In this document: in pieces, positions 28,973 to 38,837 of the stretch
Layout of the letters: the number at the start of each line of letters is the position of its first letter
How positions within the stretch are numbered: the stretch's first letter is position 1
NCBI RefSeq assembly: GCF_000737245.1
Contig: NZ_JPQU01000029.1
Location: 34,356-98,355, forward strand
Direction of reading: 5' to 3'
DNA length: 64,000 bases
DNA from: Pseudomonas syringae
Lineage (GTDB): Bacteria > Pseudomonadota > Gammaproteobacteria > Pseudomonadales > Pseudomonadaceae
Translations under genes and position numbers: made by a program
Notes under the pieces: model-generated
The model's input: only the letters and a program-made list of their open reading frames with translations
Told to the model about the DNA's origin: nothing
Databases searched by the model: none

Positions 28973-31438
28973 TTAGCGAAATGTTCCTGGCGTGCTGAAT
29001 AGCAGGGGGATGGGCCGAGCGGGCCGCGGATGCAGGCTTTCACATGTAAAGGGTTGTGGGCGTTCGATCAAATAGCCTTGGGCGTAGTCAACACCGATTT
29101 CCCGCAAAGCCATTTCGATCTGTGGCGTCTCGACAAATTCAGCGATGGTGCGTTTGCCCATGACATGGCCGATATGGTTGATGACTTCCACCATGGCGCG
29201 GTTGATCGGGTTATCGAGCATATCCTGGACAAAACCACCATCGATCTTCAAGAAGTCCACGGGCAGGTGCTTGAGGTAGGCAAACGACGACATGCCGGCG
29301 CAGAAGTCATCCAGAGAAAACTGACAGCCCAGCGCCTTCAACTCGTTGATAAACCGAATGGCGCTGCCGAGATTGGTAATCGCACTGGTCTCGGTTATTT
29401 CGAAACAGATTAGCGACGGTGCGATACCAAAGGCCTTGAACTGCTGCTTGATGTAATCCAGAAAAGCTTCATCACCAATGCTTGAGCCGGACAGATTGAT
29501 CGCGCACACCGCGAGCGGCCCCCTGTGACGGTTCTCCTCCAGGCAGCGAGCAACGATGCTGAATACATTCCTGACCACCCAGCGATCAATCGAAGTCATC
29601 AAACCATAGCGCTCTGCAGCGGGTATAAAACGGTCCGGCAAGATGATCTGACCGCTTTCATCGTGCAGCCGAATCAGGATCTCGATGTGGCCGCCGTAGA
29701 GCTCGCCTCTGGCCCCTAATGGGGCTATCTGCTGGGCGTACAGGCAGAAGCGATTTTCGTCGAGTGCGACATGCAGGCGCTGAATCCAGGCCATTTCCCC
29801 GAACCGCACCGACACTTCCGAATCCTCCGCGTGATAGACCTGCACTCGGTTGCGGCCCTTTTCCTTGGCCATGTAGCACGCCATGTCCGCCGAACGCAGG
29901 GACGCTTCCAGCGTGGTGGGAACCTGAGTGATATGCACCAACCCGACACTGACGGTACTGACGAACGGCCTGCCCTTCCAGACAAAGTTCAGGCTCTGAA
30001 TCGACTGACGCAGGCTATTGGCGATGCTTTCAGCGACCTCTGGCGGGCAGTGTTCCAGCAGGATCCCGAACTCGTCGCCGCCCAGCCGTGCCAGGGTATC
30101 GCCTTCACGCAGGCCCTGTTGCAGCAGCGTGCAGATATGCCGCAACAGTTCATCGCCTGCCGCATGGCCGCTGGTGTCGTTGACGAGCTTGAACTGATCC
30201 AGATCCAGGTACATGACCGAATGCTGGCTGGGCTGGCGGGCCAGATCACTCAGTGCCAGCTCCAGGCGATACTCGAACTCACGACGATTGGCCAGCCCGG
30301 TCAAGGCATCATGAGTCGCCTGCCAGGACAGGTTGGCGATGTATTGGCGCTCCTGGGTCATGTCGTGGAGCACCAACACTGTGCCGCTGACTTTGTCATC
30401 GGTATGAATCGGCGCCCCCACCAGCGCGACGCAAACCGTGCTGCCATCCAGGCGCTGGATCAGCTTGGAATGTTCACTGCTACCGCTGAGCTTGCCACTG
30501 AGAATGTGCTCGATCAGGGTTGAGCTGTCTTTCTGGTCGTTTTCATCCAGCAAATTGAATAGAGCGGCCAGTGGCAAGCCGCTGGCTTGAGCGTTTCGCC
30601 AGTGGGTCAGATTCTCGGCCGCCGGGTTCATGTAAACGATCGAACCCTCGACGTCCGTGGTAATCACCCCATCCCCGATGGACGCCAGAGTGACCTGAGC
30701 GCGTTCCTTCTCGATCTGCAAGGCATCAGCAAAGGCGTGCCGTTGGGCCAACAGTTTATGGGTGCGCAACAACGCCAGCAGGATCAGTACCACCGCCGTC
30801 GCCAGATTGACCACCAGCAACAGCCGCAGAATGCCTCTGGAGCCCTCACCCAGTGCATCACTGAATGCTCTGGCCGCGGGTGTAACGCTTTCATTCAGGG
30901 CAGTGATCTGTCCGCGCCAGCGATCCATGTCGGCTTCGCTCGCGAGGCCAGCGGAAATGCCCGCGTGCACCTGCCGCGCCACCTCATCGAGCTGCAATAG
31001 AAACGCATCGCCAATCTTCCACTGATCGATGGCTTTCTTCATGTAATCGAATTCACGGAAATTCAGATACAACCAGACGATGCTCTGCACATCATCCGGA
31101 TGATTGCCACCCTGGAGGATGCCTTGACGAGCCAGCTCAAGATCAGGCTCCGGCTGGTCCAGCGCCATGCGCAAGATATGTCCGCCTTTGGGAATGGCGA
31201 TAGCTTGCTCATAGCGCTGGTAGTCAAGTTCGGCCTGATCGCTGGCATAGAGGTGGAGGTAGTAGATGGCGTCCTTCTGACCTTTGGACCAGAGACTTTC
31301 TCCCCCGACATAACTGCGCACGGCCGATAGCATGTACAGGCTGACGCATCCCAGCAGGGCCTGGAACAGCGCTACGGCAATAAAAGGCCAAACAATGCCC
31401 AAAAGGCGGGGCTTTCCGAGGATCCGCTCTTGCTTCAT
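28973..31438 (-). CDS. Membrane GGDEF-EAL c-di-GMP enzyme with PAS domain
   Basis: 821 residues. Membrane helix at about 13-35, periplasmic helical region 36-205, second helix 207-228, PAS at about 240-365, GGDEF at about 375-535 with LARLGGDEF, and EAL at about 555-805. The EAL triplet reads EIL (GHIEILIRLHDE), but the catalytic Glu is kept, as are the later residues (INLSG, FEITETSA, DDFCAGMSS, LKIDG, EFVET, YAQGY). Both cyclase and phosphodiesterase activity are therefore possible. It is co-directional with undA, 29 bases upstream of it. Confidence 0.93.
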   Translation of the reverse strand: MKQERILGKPRLLGIVWPFIAVALFQALLGCVSLYMLSAVRSYVGGESLWSKGQKDAIYYLHLYASDQAELDYQRYEQAIAIPKGGHILRMALDQPEPDLELARQGILQGGNHPDDVQSIVWLYLNFREFDYMKKAIDQWKIGDAFLLQLDEVARQVHAGISAGLASEADMDRWRGQITALNESVTPAARAFSDALGEGSRGILRLLLVVNLATAVVLILLALLRTHKLLAQRHAFADALQIEKERAQVTLASIGDGVITTDVEGSIVYMNPAAENLTHWRNAQASGLPLAALFNLLDENDQKDSSTLIEHILSGKLSGSSEHSKLIQRLDGSTVCVALVGAPIHTDDKVSGTVLVLHDMTQERQYIANLSWQATHDALTGLANRREFEYRLELALSDLARQPSQHSVMYLDLDQFKLVNDTSGHAAGDELLRHICTLLQQGLREGDTLARLGGDEFGILLEHCPPEVAESIANSLRQSIQSLNFVWKGRPFVSTVSVGLVHITQVPTTLEASLRSADMACYMAKEKGRNRVQVYHAEDSEVSVRFGEMAWIQRLHVALDENRFCLYAQQIAPLGARGELYGGHIEILIRLHDESGQIILPDRFIPAAERYGLMTSIDRWVVRNVFSIVARCLEENRHRGPLAVCAINLSGSSIGDEAFLDYIKQQFKAFGIAPSLICFEITETSAITNLGSAIRFINELKALGCQFSLDDFCAGMSSFAYLKHLPVDFLKIDGGFVQDMLDNPINRAMVEVINHIGHVMGKRTIAEFVETPQIEMALREIGVDYAQGYLIERPQPFTCESLHPRPARPIPLLFSTPGTFR

Positions 31439-31720
31439 GGGTTCCCTTTCATAAGCGATGCCAGATGCTCAACAAGCCGCTGGATCAGAAATCGTCCTGA
31501 CAACAGCCTAGGCCAAATCCATAGAGGCAAGCGTGCATTTTTCTCAAATTTGAGCACGCTACCGCCCCGCATATTTGAAGATACGGAGTCAGGCAACACA
31601 AAGAAGGAATAACGGTGTGAAACAACTGAGACACAGGTGTTAACAGGATAAGACCTACTACCAAGAAAGACGCTAAATGCAGCCTTGGCAAGGCCGGAGG
31701 CCAATTAAATATCCAAGACG

Positions 31721-33559
31721 CTAGATGTGCTGCAGGTGGCCGTACAGTTTTGCGTAGAGCCCGCCATCTGCGATCAACTGCTGGTGCTCGCCCTGCTCGG
31801 CAATCTTCCCGCCATCGAAGACCAACACCCGATCAGCCTGCTTAACGGCAGACAGTCGGTGGGCAACGATCAACGTGGTGCGGCCACTGAGGAACCGCGC
31901 CAACGCCTGATGCAGACTGTATTCCGTCGCAGCATCGAGCGCGGAAGTGGCCTCATCGAGAATCACCACCTGCGGGTCAGCGAGCACCATACGGGCAATC
32001 GCCAGCCGCTGGCGCTGACCGCCCGACAACCGCACTCCCGAACGGCCCACGACGCTGTCCAGTCCTTGCGGCAAGGCGCGTACCGTCGACTCAAGCTGGG
32101 CGATTTCCAGGGCGCGCCAACAGGCGTCATCACTACGCTCGCGACCCATCGTCAAGTTGGCGCGCACCGTATCGTTAAACAAGGCAGGGTGCTGCAATAC
32201 CACCGCGACATTTTCCCGAATGGTTTCCAGACCGATTTCCTCCTGGCTCGCCCCACCAAAATGAATCGTCCCGGCCTGAGCGGTGTAGAGCCCCAGCAAC
32301 AACTGCACCAGGGTGCTTTTGCCGCCACCACTGGCCCCCACAATCGCGACTTTTTCACCGGCTGCAATGCTCAGGTTCATTTGATCGAGAATGTTGTCCT
32401 CCCCATAGCTGAAGCTAAGGCCGCGGATCTCGATGCCCACGGTTTTCTGCCCGGAAAAGGGATCGACCCCACCGCGATACTGCGGCTCATCGGCCCGAGA
32501 CAGCAGTTCGTTGATCCGGGTCAGGGCGCCACCTGCGGCGTAATACGCATATTGCAGGTTTAGCAACTGCTCCACCGGGCCGATCATGAACCACAGGTAA
32601 CTGAACACCGCGAGCATCTGGCCAATGGACAGATCGGAGAACAACACCGTAAGCATGGCGGCAGCACGAAACACATCGATACCAAACTGAAACAGCAGCC
32701 CGCTGGCCCGATTCGAGGCGTCGCTTTTCCACTGCGAAGAAATCGCGTAATCGCGCACTTCCCGGGCACGCACACCCAGGCGGCCAAGGAAATAACCCTG
32801 TCGATTGCCTGCGCGAACTTCCTGAATCGAATCCAGTGTTTCAGTCAATGCCTGGGTGAAACGCGAGGTGCTGTCGTTTTCCTGCTTTTTAAGATGTTTG
32901 ACCCGCTTGCCCAGCTGCACCGTGGCATAGATCACCAGAGGGTTGAACAGCAGGATCAGCAGCGCCAGCTTCCAGTGCATCCACATCAGGATCGAGGCCG
33001 TGCCGGTCAGGGTGAGCATGGCGACCAGGAAGCGGCTGAGGGTGTCACCGATAAACTTGTCCAGGGTATCCAGATCGGTGACCAGATGCGTAGTCACCGT
33101 GCCGCCGCCCAGGCTTTCGTATTCCCCGAGAGAGATGCGCTTGAGGCGCTCGATGAGGCGGATGCGCACACGGTAGACGACGTCTTTGGATAACCGGGCG
33201 AACAGCTTGGCTTGTATGACGTTGAACACCAGTGCGCCGAGGCGCAGCGTGAACGTCACCAAGAGCATCAAACCGATGTAACCGGCGGGCTTGTGCAGCG
33301 CGTCCGGCAACAGGTGGTTCATGAGCTTGAGTGCCGTGTCGCCATGCCCAAGCAGCACTTCATCCACCAGCAACGGCAGGAGCAGCGGGATCGGAACCGT
33401 GCAGAGCGTCGCCAGAACGGCAACGCCATTGGCAATCCACAACGCCTTTTTGTGGCGTGACGCCAGACGACGAATCTCGGCCCAGCTCAACCGATCAAAG
33501 ACCGCACTTGACCCGCCCGGCTTGTCCGCATTGTCGTCTGAAGGCTCACGCACCCGCAT
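31721..33559 (-). CDS. ABC exporter, fused membrane and ATPase domains
   Basis: A 612-residue half-transporter of the MsbA/LmrA type. Six membrane helices lie in about residues 40-330. The nucleotide-binding domain follows with Walker A GASGGGKST at about 395, the signature LSGGQRQRLAIARMVL at about 510, Walker B VVILDEATSALD and the H-loop VAHRLS. It works as a dimer. The substrate is unknown. The ATG at 33559 (GGAG 4 bases upstream) overlaps the end of the DsbA-like gene by 14 bases; upstream extension is not supported. Confidence 0.92.
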   Translation of the reverse strand: MRVREPSDDNADKPGGSSAVFDRLSWAEIRRLASRHKKALWIANGVAVLATLCTVPIPLLLPLLVDEVLLGHGDTALKLMNHLLPDALHKPAGYIGLMLLVTFTLRLGALVFNVIQAKLFARLSKDVVYRVRIRLIERLKRISLGEYESLGGGTVTTHLVTDLDTLDKFIGDTLSRFLVAMLTLTGTASILMWMHWKLALLILLFNPLVIYATVQLGKRVKHLKKQENDSTSRFTQALTETLDSIQEVRAGNRQGYFLGRLGVRAREVRDYAISSQWKSDASNRASGLLFQFGIDVFRAAAMLTVLFSDLSIGQMLAVFSYLWFMIGPVEQLLNLQYAYYAAGGALTRINELLSRADEPQYRGGVDPFSGQKTVGIEIRGLSFSYGEDNILDQMNLSIAAGEKVAIVGASGGGKSTLVQLLLGLYTAQAGTIHFGGASQEEIGLETIRENVAVVLQHPALFNDTVRANLTMGRERSDDACWRALEIAQLESTVRALPQGLDSVVGRSGVRLSGGQRQRLAIARMVLADPQVVILDEATSALDAATEYSLHQALARFLSGRTTLIVAHRLSAVKQADRVLVFDGGKIAEQGEHQQLIADGGLYAKLYGHLQHI

Positions 33560-34181
33560 TACGCTCCAGCCAGCGACCAAGCAACGGCGCCAGGGCATCC
33601 AGAGGCTGGAAACCGTTGGTCAATAACGCCAGCTGACCATCCCGCTCGGCCAGCAAGGTGGGAAAACCGGCAATTCCCAGGTCCTGCACCCAGGCAAAAT
33701 CTGCTTGAGTTGCGGCAACCTGATCGGCACTGTCGAACGCTTCGGCAAACTCGATACGCGGCAGGCCCGCCTGTTCGGCGAGTTCAGCCAGCACCGATGC
33801 CTTGGTGACGTCACGGCCCTCTACGTAAAACGCCTGCTGAATCAGCCGCACCAGCTTCCAGGAAAACTCTGGATCCAGCTGCTGCGCGGCAACAATCGCG
33901 CGGCAGGCGGGCTCGGTGTCGTAAACAAAACCATCGGGCAAGGCATCTTCGAAACGGAACGTCTGCCCCGTCGTCTTCGCCACGGCCTGCCAGTGCTCGA
34001 GGATATAGCGCCGTGTCGAAGGATCAAGCGCCGCGCCACTGCCTGTGCGCAGACCGCCCATCACCAGATGCAGCGACACGCCGCAGGCCTGCGCCTGCTC
34101 GACCAGTGCTTGTGCCACATTGGCAAAGCCCCAGCACCAGGAACACATGGGGTCCATTACGTAGAGCAGGCGCGCGGACAT
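33546..34181 (-). CDS. DsbA-family thioredoxin-fold protein (cytoplasmic, FrnE-like)
   Basis: A 211-residue protein with the redox motif CSWC at residues 13-16 and a cis-Pro loop (GIAGFPTLL) at about 175, typical of DsbA-fold oxidoreductases. There is no signal peptide, so it acts in the cytoplasm, unlike DsbA itself. It starts 4 bases after the trhO stop and overlaps the ABC transporter gene, so the three form one operon. Its partner is not known. Confidence 0.9.
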   Translation of the reverse strand: MSARLLYVMDPMCSWCWGFANVAQALVEQAQACGVSLHLVMGGLRTGSGAALDPSTRRYILEHWQAVAKTTGQTFRFEDALPDGFVYDTEPACRAIVAAQQLDPEFSWKLVRLIQQAFYVEGRDVTKASVLAELAEQAGLPRIEFAEAFDSADQVAATQADFAWVQDLGIAGFPTLLAERDGQLALLTNGFQPLDALAPLLGRWLERNAGA

Positions 34182-34184
34182 GGA

Positions 34185-35174
34185 TCAGGCCTCGTCTGGC
34201 TGGTGGTCTTGCAACGTGTCTTGCAGGCGGTCTTCTAAACGATAGTTACGACCAATCGGGTGTGGCTGGTTGCGTGCCTTGGCCAGATCGATCTGCTTCT
34301 GCCGATCAATCGCACTGCGGCGTGTCTTCTCGCTGAGGCTGTCCCAGCAATACGGGCAGCTTACGCCAGGGGTGTAGTGTTCGCTGGCGCGGTCTTCAGC
34401 GCTGATCGGCGTGCGGCACGCATGACATTGATCGTAGTCGCCCTCGGTCAAGTCGTGACGCACCGTGACCCGATTGTCGAAAACGAAACAGTCTCCGCGC
34501 CACAGGCTTTCCTCCTGCGGGACTTCTTCGAGGTATTTGAGAATCCCGCCCTTGAGGTGGTAAACCTCACCGTAGCCTTCGCCGAGCATGTAGCTCGATG
34601 CCTTCTCACAGCGAATGCCGCCGGTGCAGAACATGGCGACTTTCTTGTGTACGTCGGGGTTGAAGTTGGCTTTGACGTATTCAGGAAACTCACGAAAGGT
34701 CGTGGTCTTGGGATCGATGGCGCCTTCAAACGTGCCGATGGAGACCTCGTAATCGTTACGGGTGTCGATCACCAGTACTTCAGGGTCGATGATGATGGCG
34801 TTCCAGTCCCTGGGATCGACATAAGTGCCCACGGCCTTGTTCGGGTCAACGCCTTCGACGCCCAGGGTAACGATTTCCTTTTTCAGCTTGACCTTGGTGC
34901 GGTAGAACGGCTGCTCGTCGCAGTACGATTCCTTGTGATCGATGTCGATCATGCGCGGGTCTTTCTTCAACCAGGCCAGCAGCCCGTCGATGCCTTCGCG
35001 GGTGCCGGAAACCGTGCCATTGATGCCTTCGTCGGCGATCAACAAGGTGCCTTTGATGCCGTTATCGACCATCGCCTGAAGCAATGGCTCGCGCAGGTCG
35101 ACGTAGTCGCTGAGGGTGACGAATTTGTATAGCGCCGCTACGACGATCGGTTGATTGATCGGCTGTTGTGTCAT
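34185..35174 (-). CDS. trhO: tRNA uridine 5-hydroxylation protein TrhO (YceA, rhodanese)
   Basis: A 329-residue protein with an N-terminal YceA domain, a central rhodanese domain with the active cysteine in [13 protein letters not shown] at about residue 184, and a C-terminal cysteine-rich part (CHACRTPIS and CPYCWDSL) likely to bind zinc. TrhO performs oxygen-dependent hydroxylation of tRNA U34, leading to ho5U. The first gene of a trhO-dsbA-like-ABC operon. The start ATG has GGAG upstream. Confidence 0.94.
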   Translation of the reverse strand: MTQQPINQPIVVAALYKFVTLSDYVDLREPLLQAMVDNGIKGTLLIADEGINGTVSGTREGIDGLLAWLKKDPRMIDIDHKESYCDEQPFYRTKVKLKKEIVTLGVEGVDPNKAVGTYVDPRDWNAIIIDPEVLVIDTRNDYEVSIGTFEGAIDPKTTTFREFPEYVKANFNPDVHKKVAMFCTGGIRCEKASSYMLGEGYGEVYHLKGGILKYLEEVPQEESLWRGDCFVFDNRVTVRHDLTEGDYDQCHACRTPISAEDRASEHYTPGVSCPYCWDSLSEKTRRSAIDRQKQIDLAKARNQPHPIGRNYRLEDRLQDTLQDHQPDEA

Positions 35175-35638
35175 GTGTTTCTCCAGGTGGCGACCCTCGC
35201 AAAGGGCCTACCGGATGTTGGGAATTCGATAAAAAGCGCCGGGGGTGCGGCGTGGGGGCGGATTCTAGCAAATATGGGGGGTGGCGGTAATCTCAGTACA
35301 TATCCATTGCTGCGGTAACGGCTGCTTAGGGTTGCGCTTTTACAGCGCCTCACTTTTGAGAAGAAGCGCAAAAGTAAGCAAAACGCTCTTGCCCCACCAC
35401 TCGGTCCCTCGCTGGTGCTCGGGATGCCCGTAATCCAACATTGATGCGGCGGGCCGCCGCCTCAATATCGGCTTCCGGCCAGCGTGTTTAACGGGACGCC
35501 CCAGATCAAAGGCACGCGAGGCGGCCTGACAGCCGGCCTAGCTTGTGTGTGTGTGTGTGTGTGTACTTGCCTGACTTTATCCGTAGTTTGCACCATCGCC
35601 TTCGCGAACGAATTCGCTGCCACGGGTTCGGTGATCTG

Positions 35639-35723
35639 TTGGAGCGAGGCTTGCCCGCGAATAGGGCGCTGCGCTGTATCAAACAGACCAAGTTGTTCTT
35701 ATCGCGGGCAAGCCTCGCTCCAA
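35639..35723. repeat. Inverted REP pair 1 inside the nested palindrome
   Basis: GGAGCGAGGCTTGCCCGCGA and its reverse complement around about 42 bases. Confidence 0.85.
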
Positions 35724-35739
35724 CGAGTACCGCGTATTC

Positions 35740-35829
35740 TGTGGGAGCGGTGCTTGCCCGCGATGCAGGCGCTGCGGTACATCAGATAGACCGGGTTGTT
35801 CTCATCGCGGGCAAGCACCGCTCCCACAG
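35740..35829. repeat. Inverted REP pair 2 inside the nested palindrome
   Basis: TGTGGGAGCGGTGCTTGCCC-type arms, perfectly inverted through GCGAT, around about 40 bases. The inner segment GCGCTGCGGTACATCAGATA resembles that of pair 1, so the two are likely duplicates. Confidence 0.87.
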
Positions 35830-35855
35830 GAGTGATCTCAGTATTGGCGCGAGAA

Positions 35856-35947
35856 CGTGGGACCGGCTTTAGCCGGGAAGAGGCCAGTACATCCACCCGA
35901 TATTTATCGACTGAAATGCCGCCTTCCCGGCTAAAGCCGGTCCCACG
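35856..35947. repeat. Inverted repeat pair 3, a different family
   Basis: CGTGGGACCGGCTTTAGCCG continuing GGAAG, with a 25-bp perfect reverse complement. This belongs to the 'ACCGGCTTTAGCCGGGAAG' family of Pseudomonas repeats, distinct from the GCTTGCCCGCGA family beside it. Confidence 0.85.
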
Positions 35948-36436
35948 TCGTCACATCCATTTGCGAGGAAACATAGAATCTCCCACATGAATCGCATTCC
36001 ATCCGTGGGAGCGAATTGATTCGCGAAGGCAATGGCACAAACAGCAAATACAGCCAAGCAAGCACACACACAAAAGCTAGGTCGGCTGTCAGGCCGCCTC
36101 GCGCAGCTTTTGATCTGGGGCGCCCCGCTAAACCACGCTGGCCGTAAGCCGACATTGATTCGGGAGGTGAACCGGCATGGATGCCGGTTTAGCCGCGCTG
36201 GGCCAAGGATGGCCCTTCGCGGCGGCCTCCTGAATCAATGTCGGATTACGGGCATGCCGAGCCTGGGCGAGGGACCGAGTGGTGGGGCAAGAGCGTTTTG
36301 CTTACTTTTGACTGGGCCGGCATTCCGGCTGTTCAAAAGTGAGGCGCTGTAAAAGCGCAACCCTAAGTAGCCGTTACCGCAGGAATGGATATGCACCCAA
36401 AACTACGGCGACTAAATCAACACAAAATCCCCGACA

Positions 36437-36730
36437 TCACTCCCCCCCAGCACAAGTCGGCGACACCGGCGCAGCGCCAGTCTTCGCCCACTCAACCGGG
36501 GTATAGGTATGCAACGCCAGGGCATGGAACTCACCCATCAAACCGCCCAGAATGCCGTAGACCTTCTGGTGCCGCTTGACGGAATTGAGCCCTTCAAACT
36601 GCTCACTGACGATCACAGCCTTGTAATGCGTCTGCTCCCCACGACTGTGCATATGGCTCTCATCGAGCACTTGCAGATGCAGCGGTTGAAACACAGCCAG
36701 TGCTGACTCGATTCGCGTTTGCATGGTCAT
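36437..36730 (-). CDS. bolA: BolA-family protein
   Basis: A 97-residue BolA domain protein (helix TRIESALAVFQPLHLQVLDE, the HMHSRGEQTHYKAVIVS strand region, and RHQKVYGIL with a conserved His). BolA partners with monothiol glutaredoxins and affects cell shape, iron-sulfur handling and stress responses. The C-terminal end PVSPTCAGGE adds a cysteine. The order bolA, DUF2059 gene, fumC, oxidoreductase matches PA0857 to PA0853 of P. aeruginosa as I recall it. Confidence 0.92.
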   Translation of the reverse strand: MTMQTRIESALAVFQPLHLQVLDESHMHSRGEQTHYKAVIVSEQFEGLNSVKRHQKVYGILGGLMGEFHALALHTYTPVEWAKTGAAPVSPTCAGGE

Positions 36731-36745
36731 GACGGGTTTCGCTTA

Positions 36746-37273
36746 TCAGGGCTTTTTGGCAGGGGCAGGAGCGGCTTTCTGGGCTGGAGCCAGTTCAGCA
36801 GTCATGTCGGCAAGCAGTTTGTTGACCACTGGCACCGCTGTTTCCAGCTTGCCCTGGGTCAATTGCGCAGATTGCTGAGTCAGCTCAGGCATCTTGGTCA
36901 GGACTTTCTTGCCCAGTGGAGACTGGTAGAACGCAACCAGATCCTTAAGCTCGCTTTCGGTGAAGTTGGCGGTATAGAGCTTGACCATGTCCGGCTTCAG
37001 CTTGTTCCAGCCGATGGACTGGTCCAGTGCTGCGTTGGCTTTGGCCTGGTAGGTTTCGAGCAGAGCTTTTTTCGACTCTGGCGCTTTGGTTTCGGCGAAG
37101 CGCTGGGCAAACATCTGTTGGACCTGCATGTACACCGGGGTGCCCAGCTTGTCGGCATGAGCCAGCTTCAGGAACGTTTCAGCGCTGGCATTGTGGCTGG
37201 CGGTATCGGCAAGAACCTGGCCGCTGGCACATACCAGAACAGCCGCAGTACAGATGGCGCGAAGACGGGTCAT
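36746..37273 (-). CDS. DUF2059 secreted protein
   Basis: A 175-residue protein with a signal peptide (MTRLRAICTAAVLVCASGQVLA) and a DUF2059 domain, marked by MVKLYTANFTESELKDLVAFYQSPLGKKVL. A Pro-Ala-Lys-rich tail (APAQKAAPAPAKKP) follows. DUF2059 proteins are periplasmic and of unknown role. It lies 15 bases upstream of bolA on the same strand and divergent from fumC. Confidence 0.88.
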   Translation of the reverse strand: MTRLRAICTAAVLVCASGQVLADTASHNASAETFLKLAHADKLGTPVYMQVQQMFAQRFAETKAPESKKALLETYQAKANAALDQSIGWNKLKPDMVKLYTANFTESELKDLVAFYQSPLGKKVLTKMPELTQQSAQLTQGKLETAVPVVNKLLADMTAELAPAQKAAPAPAKKP

Positions 37274-37442
37274 CGATTTTCCTTTCTAGCATGCGAGGCA
37301 GAACCCCAAGGCCGACCATTCTGCGCTTAACTTTGTATCGGCCTCAACCCCTGACGCGCCGAGCGGTTAAATCCGCCGTGAGGGGAACCCTCAACGGATC
37401 ATGGGGCCTAACATGCGCGTATTAACTTAAGGAGCAAGCCCC

Positions 37443-38837
37443 GTGAGCCGCACTGAAACCGACAGCCTTGGTCCGATCGAAGTCCCGGAAGACGCTTACT
37501 GGGGTGCCCAGACGCAACGCTCACTGATCAACTTTGCTATCGGCGATCAGCGCATGCCGCTGCCGGTATTGCATGCTCTGGCGCTGATCAAGAAAGCCGC
37601 CGCCCGAGTCAATGACCGTAATGGCGACTTGCCTGCCGACATCGCCCGCCTGATCGAACAGTCTGCCAACGAAGTGCTGGCTGGCGATCACGACGCCCAA
37701 TTCCCGCTGGTGGTCTGGCAGACCGGCAGCGGCACCCAGAGCAACATGAACGTCAATGAGGTGATTGCCGGCCGCGCCAATGAACTGGCCGGTCAGGGCC
37801 GTGGCGGCAAGTCGCCAGTCCACCCCAACGATCATGTCAATCGCTCGCAAAGCTCCAACGATTGTTTCCCCACCGCCATGCATATCGCGGCTGCGCAAGC
37901 GGTGAAAGATCATCTGCTGCCCGCGATTGCCGAGCTGTCCGACGGCCTTGCCGAGCAATCGGCGCGGCACATGAAGCTGGTCAAAACCGGCCGCACGCAC
38001 ATGATGGACGCCACGCCGATCACCTTCGGCCAGGAGCTTTCCGCCTACGTCGCACAACTCGATTACGCCGCGAAAGCCATACGCGCCACCCTGCCCGCTG
38101 TCTGCGAGCTGGCTCAGGGCGGTACGGCGGTTGGCACAGGGCTGAATTCGCCGCATGGTTTCGCTGAAGCGGTGGCGGCTGAACTGGCGGCGTTGTCCGG
38201 CCTGCCGTTTGTCACCGCGCCGAACAAGTTCGCCGCCCTGGCGGGTCACGAACCTTTGATGGCGCTGTCCGGCGCGTTGAAAACCCTGGCCGGGACGCTG
38301 ATGAAAATCGCCAATGACTTGCGCCTGCTAGGCTCCGGCCCGCGCGCCGGTCTGGCTGAAGTGAAGCTGCCTGCCAACGAACCCGGCAGCTCAATCATGC
38401 CCGGCAAGGTCAATCCGACCCAGTGCGAAGCCTTGTCGATGCTGGCTTGTCAGGTGATGGGCAACGACGTGACCATCGGTTTCGCCGCCAGCCAGGGCCA
38501 TTTGCAGTTGAATGTGTTCAAACCCGTGATCATTCACAACCTGCTGCAATCGATTCGGTTGCTGGGTGATGGCTGCAGTAACTTCAACGAGCACTGCATC
38601 GCCGGCATGGAGCCCGATGCGGCGAAGATGGCTGAACATCTGGAACGCGGCCTGATGCTGGTGACAGCACTGAACCCACACATCGGCTACGACAAGTCGG
38701 CGCAGATCGCCAAAAAAGCCTACAGCGAAGGCCTGACTCTGCGCGAAGCCGCGTTGGCTCTTGGCTATCTGACCGATGAGCAGTTCGATGCCTGGGTGCG
38801 TCCGGAAAACATGCTTGAGGCCGGCAGCAATGGTTGA
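37443..38837 (+). CDS. fumC: Class II fumarase (FumC2 type)
   Basis: A 464-residue oxygen-stable fumarate hydratase; it interconverts fumarate and malate. The superfamily signature [13 protein letters not shown] lies at about residue 317, and the helical-core regions [11 protein letters not shown] and [12 protein letters not shown] are present. The GTG start has AGGAG about 8 bases ahead. Pseudomonas carries another FumC near sodA; this copy lies by bolA, so it is the FumC2 paralogue. It overlaps the next gene by eight bases. Confidence 0.95.
   Translation: MSRTETDSLGPIEVPEDAYWGAQTQRSLINFAIGDQRMPLPVLHALALIKKAAARVNDRNGDLPADIARLIEQSANEVLAGDHDAQFPLVVWQTGSGTQSNMNVNEVIAGRANELAGQGRGGKSPVHPNDHVNRSQSSNDCFPTAMHIAAAQAVKDHLLPAIAELSDGLAEQSARHMKLVKTGRTHMMDATPITFGQELSAYVAQLDYAAKAIRATLPAVCELAQGGTAVGTGLNSPHGFAEAVAAELAALSGLPFVTAPNKFAALAGHEPLMALSGALKTLAGTLMKIANDLRLLGSGPRAGLAEVKLPANEPGSSIMPGKVNPTQCEALSMLACQVMGNDVTIGFAASQGHLQLNVFKPVIIHNLLQSIRLLGDGCSNFNEHCIAGMEPDAAKMAEHLERGLMLVTALNPHIGYDKSAQIAKKAYSEGLTLREAALALGYLTDEQFDAWVRPENMLEAGSNG

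Larger units (their letters stand above)
35301..36391. repeat. Nested inverted-repeat region between trhO and bolA
   Basis: The outer arms are 35301-35545 and 36074-36391. They share TCCATTGCTGCGGTAACGG-type ends, AGGGTTGCGCTTTTACAGCG, GTAAGCAAAACGCTCTTGCC, CCACTCGGTCCCTCG and AGCCGGCCTAGCTT, all inverted. The arms are not identical; the right one is longer. Inside them a second inverted pair (TTCGCGAACGAATTCGCT at 35601 and its partner near 36010) encloses three REP-like pairs in a row. A (TG)10 tract at 35544-35564 faces a (CA)5 tract at 36063-36072. No gene is credible in it. Confidence 0.85.

Noticed and set aside
35639..35947. Possible CRISPR array from regularly spaced repeats
   Set aside because: The repeats are inverted pairs of REP type with unequal spacing, and no cas gene is near.
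35484..36352. Several small frames inside the nested palindrome
   Set aside because: They are made of REP translation (for example SEACPR and GAVLARD words) and appear wherever REPs occur.
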